A stretch of DNA of 7,118 nucleotides from an uncultured Collinsella sp. (lineage in GTDB: Bacteria; Actinomycetota; Coriobacteriia; Coriobacteriales; Coriobacteriaceae): the NCBI GenBank assembly GCA_900545505.1, contig UQZC01000080.1, positions 1-7,118 of the forward strand, written 5' to 3'. Numbering within the stretch: the stretch's first letter is position 1; each line of letters opens with the position of its first letter. The notes beneath the pieces were generated by a model, which worked only from the letters and a program-made list of their open reading frames with translations, was not told where the DNA came from and made no database searches. This document shows, in pieces, positions 5,149 through 7,118 of the stretch. The position numbers and the translations under genes were made by a program.

Positions 5149-5871
5149 CTATTTCTCGTCCGACTTATCGGTCTTGGCCGGAGCCTCGAAGCGATAGCCG
5201 ACACCATGGACGGTGTAGAGCCACTTGGGCTTCTTGGGATCATCGCCCAGCTTGGCGCGAAGATTCTTCACGTGGCTATCGATGGTGCGCTCATAGCCCT
5301 CAAAGTCATACCCGAGCACTTTCTCGACCAGCTCCATGCGGTTATACACACGGCCGGGATGGCGGGCAAGCGTGGTGAGCAGCTTGAACTCGGAAGCCGT
5401 CAGATCGACTTCCTTGCCCTCGACCAAGATCTTGTGGCCCGAGATATCGATGACCAGATCGCCGAAGTCGAGTACCTCGACGGCGGGCTCGTCGGCCTGA
5501 TGGGCACGGCGGAACAGAGCGCGAACGCGGGCGACGAGCTCGCGCGGCGAGAACGGCTTAATCAGATAGTCGTCGGCGCCGAGCTCAAGACCGATAATAC
5601 GGTCCTCGATCTCGCCCTTAGCCGTCAGCATGATGATGGGGACATCCGAGGTATCGCGAATGGTGCGGCAAACGCGCTCGCCGGGAATCTTGGGGAGCAT
5701 AAGGTCGAGCACGACCAGGTCGAACTGATGCTTCTCGAACTCCTCGATCGCGGACTGGCCGTCGCCGACGCCCACAACCCAGTAGCCTTCGCGCTCGAGA
5801 TAGGCAGCGACGGCGTCACGGATTGCCTTCTCATCCTCGACCAGCAGAATCTTTTTTGCATCTGAAGCCAT
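5149..5871 (-). CDS. OmpR/PhoB-type response regulator
   Basis: This is a cytosolic DNA-binding regulator of 240 residues, partner of the histidine kinase 11 bases downstream. The receiver domain (about 6-120) has the acidic pocket E12/D13, the phosphoacceptor D56 in VVLDLMLP, the switch T83 in IIMLTAKG, and K105 in DDYLIKPF. The winged-helix effector domain (about 137-229) shows the family pattern: LTASEFKLLTTLARHPGRV, then RTIDSHVKNLRAKL, which contains the recognition helix, and the wing YTVHGVGYRF. An open frame extends to TTG 5892, but a G-rich ribosome site at 5885-5879 lies within that extension and 7 bases before ATG 5871, so I take the ATG. A stem-loop and a possible -10 element precede the gene. 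Target genes are unknown. Confidence 0.95.
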   Translation of the reverse strand: MASDAKKILLVEDEKAIRDAVAAYLEREGYWVVGVGDGQSAIEEFEKHQFDLVVLDLMLPKIPGERVCRTIRDTSDVPIIMLTAKGEIEDRIIGLELGADDYLIKPFSPRELVARVRALFRRAHQADEPAVEVLDFGDLVIDISGHKILVEGKEVDLTASEFKLLTTLARHPGRVYNRMELVEKVLGYDFEGYERTIDSHVKNLRAKLGDDPKKPKWLYTVHGVGYRFEAPAKTDKSDEK

Positions 5872-5878
5872 AACACGG

Positions 5879-5885
5879 CCCCCCT
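5879..5885 (-). promoter_or_regulatory. Ribosome site of the response regulator
   Basis: AGGGGGG on the minus strand with a 7-base gap to ATG 5871. It lies inside the longer TTG-initiated frame, which argues for the downstream ATG as the start. Confidence 0.65.
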
Positions 5886-5910
5886 GTCTCAATTAGCTAA
5901 GAACAAGCCC

Positions 5911-5916
5911 ATTTTA
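5911..5916 (-). promoter_or_regulatory. Possible -10 box for the two-component operon
   Basis: TAAAAT on the minus strand matches the -10 consensus at 5 of 6 bases and would give a leader of roughly 30 bases. No acceptable -35 is seen 15-18 bases upstream, where the descending arm of the 5927-5965 stem-loop lies. If it is real, the promoter probably needs an activator, possibly the regulator itself. Confidence 0.3.
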
Positions 5917-5926
5917 ACGCACCTGA

Positions 5927-5965
5927 GCCCGCCGGATGCCGCTATGACGCGGCAGCTCGGCGGGC
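5927..5965 (-). other. Strong two-part stem-loop without T tract
   Basis: GCCCGCCG/CGGCGGGC (8 bp, outer) and TGCCGC/GCGGCA (6 bp, inner) form a long hairpin broken only by a 3-by-2 internal loop, with a 6-base terminal loop. No T run follows on either strand. It lies 59 bases after the stop of the propeller-like gene and just before the likely regulator promoter. It could be a U-tract-less terminator, an RNA 3'-end stabiliser or an operator-like DNA element. The pairing is seen directly, and the role is inference. Confidence 0.6.
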
Positions 5966-6024
5966 GGTACTCACAATTACAACGCGTTTATTCCCCTGTT
6001 GGCGCCTTTTTAACCCCTCTAAGC

Positions 6025-7118
6025 TTAAAGAGAGAATAGACGTGCAGTGACCGTCTCTGGTATACCCTGGCTGTTGCGCACCGTGGCGTACGTAAGGAAT
6101 GAGTCCGATTTTCCCGCCGTAGCTGGATAATCGCCATACTCCAAAGCGCGGTCGGGCGACAGCAGCGAGCCATAGGTCTTGGCAGAGGTGTCGATCAGGA
6201 AATGCGACGCCTGTACCTTAACAAGGTATTTATTCTTCTTGCCAGCCGCACATGCGAGCGGCTCGCGGGACAGGAAGAGGTACGGCCCTCCCTCATTACC
6301 GATATATGTGCCCATATTGCCCAGGCTGCCCACGCCACTATAGGCCGCCTCGATAGAAAACACGAAGGTATCGCCCATATATACGGCCTCGAAAGGCGAG
6401 ACTGACGAGGGAAGGACTAGCTGGGCACGTTTGGTGTTGTTGCCGTCGGTCAGATCGATTGCCGTTATGCCGTAGTAGACGCCCTCGTCGTTGCGGACAC
6501 GCGGCGAGATGGTCAAAATGCCGTCGCTCGCGCGCGGGGCCGATGCAAAGCGGCCCGTCGATTTCCAAATTACCTCGGCCTTGGATTCATCAAGCGAGCG
6601 ACGATAGCAAAACGAATCACTACTCGTTTTATTGCCGCCTGCCGAAGGCATTTTATACCAGATGACTGATGCCCCGAACGCCGTAAACAGCGGCGGATCG
6701 TAGTCCTTGCCACCTCGATCGAGCTCAACCACGTCGCCAGAGAGCGAAGCGCCCGACAGATTTTGAGCGTAGAGCTTCCACGATGAATTGGCAAAGTTCA
6801 TCTCAACCCACGCGAATACGCCGTCGCCGGCACGGACATCGTAGAATGCATATCCCGTGCCCTCGATAGGATCCTCGATTAATGTGGTAAGCGAGCCATC
6901 GCCCAGGTTGAGCACACCGAGCGTGTTGGCGTGCAGTGCCGATGCGGGCGCCATCATTGCCGCGGCGTAATCGCCGTCGCAGTAGTACAGCAGCGTACCC
7001 AGAGGCAGCGTCCACGACGCCGCCGGCTCAAGATCGATGTCGACTGCCTCGTACTCATCCGTAATCGAGATGATTTTGGAATCATCCTTGATAACCTGCG
7101 GCTCGCCGGCGGCATCAT
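6025..7118 (-). CDS. Beta-rich, propeller-like protein of unknown function (5' end outside window)
   Basis: The frame is open from the right edge to a TAA stop at 6027-6025, giving 363 visible residues. An internal ATG at 6957 has no special claim as the start, because coding-like sequence continues upstream of it (for example LEPAASWTLPLGTLLYY). I do not recognise a family. The protein is dominated by short beta-strand-like segments alternating with polar turns: GVLNLGDGSLTTLIED, GYAFYDVRAGDGVFAWVEM, WKLYAQNL, ASVIWYKMP, YYGITAIDLTDG, GDTFVFSIEA and FLTYATVR. Such repetition suggests a beta-propeller. No membrane helix is visible, and any signal peptide or lipobox would lie outside the window. 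It lies upstream of, and in the same direction as, the two-component genes, separated by a strong stem-loop. A link to that system is speculation. Confidence 0.8.
   Translation of the reverse strand, partial: DAAGEPQVIKDDSKIISITDEYEAVDIDLEPAASWTLPLGTLLYYCDGDYAAAMMAPASALHANTLGVLNLGDGSLTTLIEDPIEGTGYAFYDVRAGDGVFAWVEMNFANSSWKLYAQNLSGASLSGDVVELDRGGKDYDPPLFTAFGASVIWYKMPSAGGNKTSSDSFCYRRSLDESKAEVIWKSTGRFASAPRASDGILTISPRVRNDEGVYYGITAIDLTDGNNTKRAQLVLPSSVSPFEAVYMGDTFVFSIEAAYSGVGSLGNMGTYIGNEGGPYLFLSREPLACAAGKKNKYLVKVQASHFLIDTSAKTYGSLLSPDRALEYGDYPATAGKSDSFLTYATVRNSQGIPETVTARLFSL

Noticed and set aside
5131..5865. Plus-strand frame of 244 codons opposite the response regulator
   Set aside because: It mirrors the codon pattern of the regulator gene on the other strand, and the regulator is clearly the real gene.
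1..7118. CRISPR array, insertion sequence, toxin-antitoxin pair or phage genes
   Set aside because: No evenly spaced direct repeats, transposase or integrase motifs, or paired small genes are visible anywhere in the window.

Overview
The window looks like chromosomal DNA from a GC-rich Gram-positive bacterium. A Coriobacteriia genome such as Collinsella is my best guess, from the roughly 60% GC coding regions, the GGAG-type ribosome sites, GTG starts and the style of the proteins. This is inference, because no species marker is present. Every gene I can support lies on the minus strand, so the biological order runs from right to left.

From right to left: (1) 7118-6025 is the C-terminal part of a beta-rich, probably propeller-like protein of unknown function whose start lies outside the window. 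(2) A strong two-part stem-loop (5965-5927) and a possible -10 box lead into a two-component system: an OmpR-type response regulator (5871-5149) and its membrane histidine kinase (5137-3572), 11 bases apart. (3) After a 109-base leader containing a GC hairpin comes purC (3462-2575). It is coupled, with its stop codon directly abutting the next start, to a small two-helix membrane protein (2574-1999). This unit ends at a clear intrinsic terminator (1968-1938). (4) An M29-family aminopeptidase (1909-629) follows. (5) Its tail carries the likely promoter of a tRNA-Lys(UUU) gene (600-528), which ends at a textbook UUCG terminator (512-483).

The genes are conventional. The purC pair serves purine synthesis plus an unknown membrane function. 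The two-component system has no obvious target beyond the neighbouring propeller-like gene. Shine-Dalgarno placement argues that purC, the aminopeptidase and the response regulator start 9, 12 and 21 bases downstream of their longest open frames.

The unusual part is the left 550 bases. Downstream of tRNA-Lys there is a second copy of the tRNA 3' end plus terminator, and then a third T-arm-like palindrome. The second copy is interrupted exactly at the centre of its GGGTTC/GAACCC palindrome by a 92-bp GC-rich block of small hairpins flanked by a 6-bp direct repeat (GGGTTC). This looks like a nested scar: duplicated tRNA-end (att-like) cores, one of them hit by a miniature hairpin element. Positions 61-280 are an AT-richer stretch (about 42% GC by my count) with several inverted repeats and no convincing gene.
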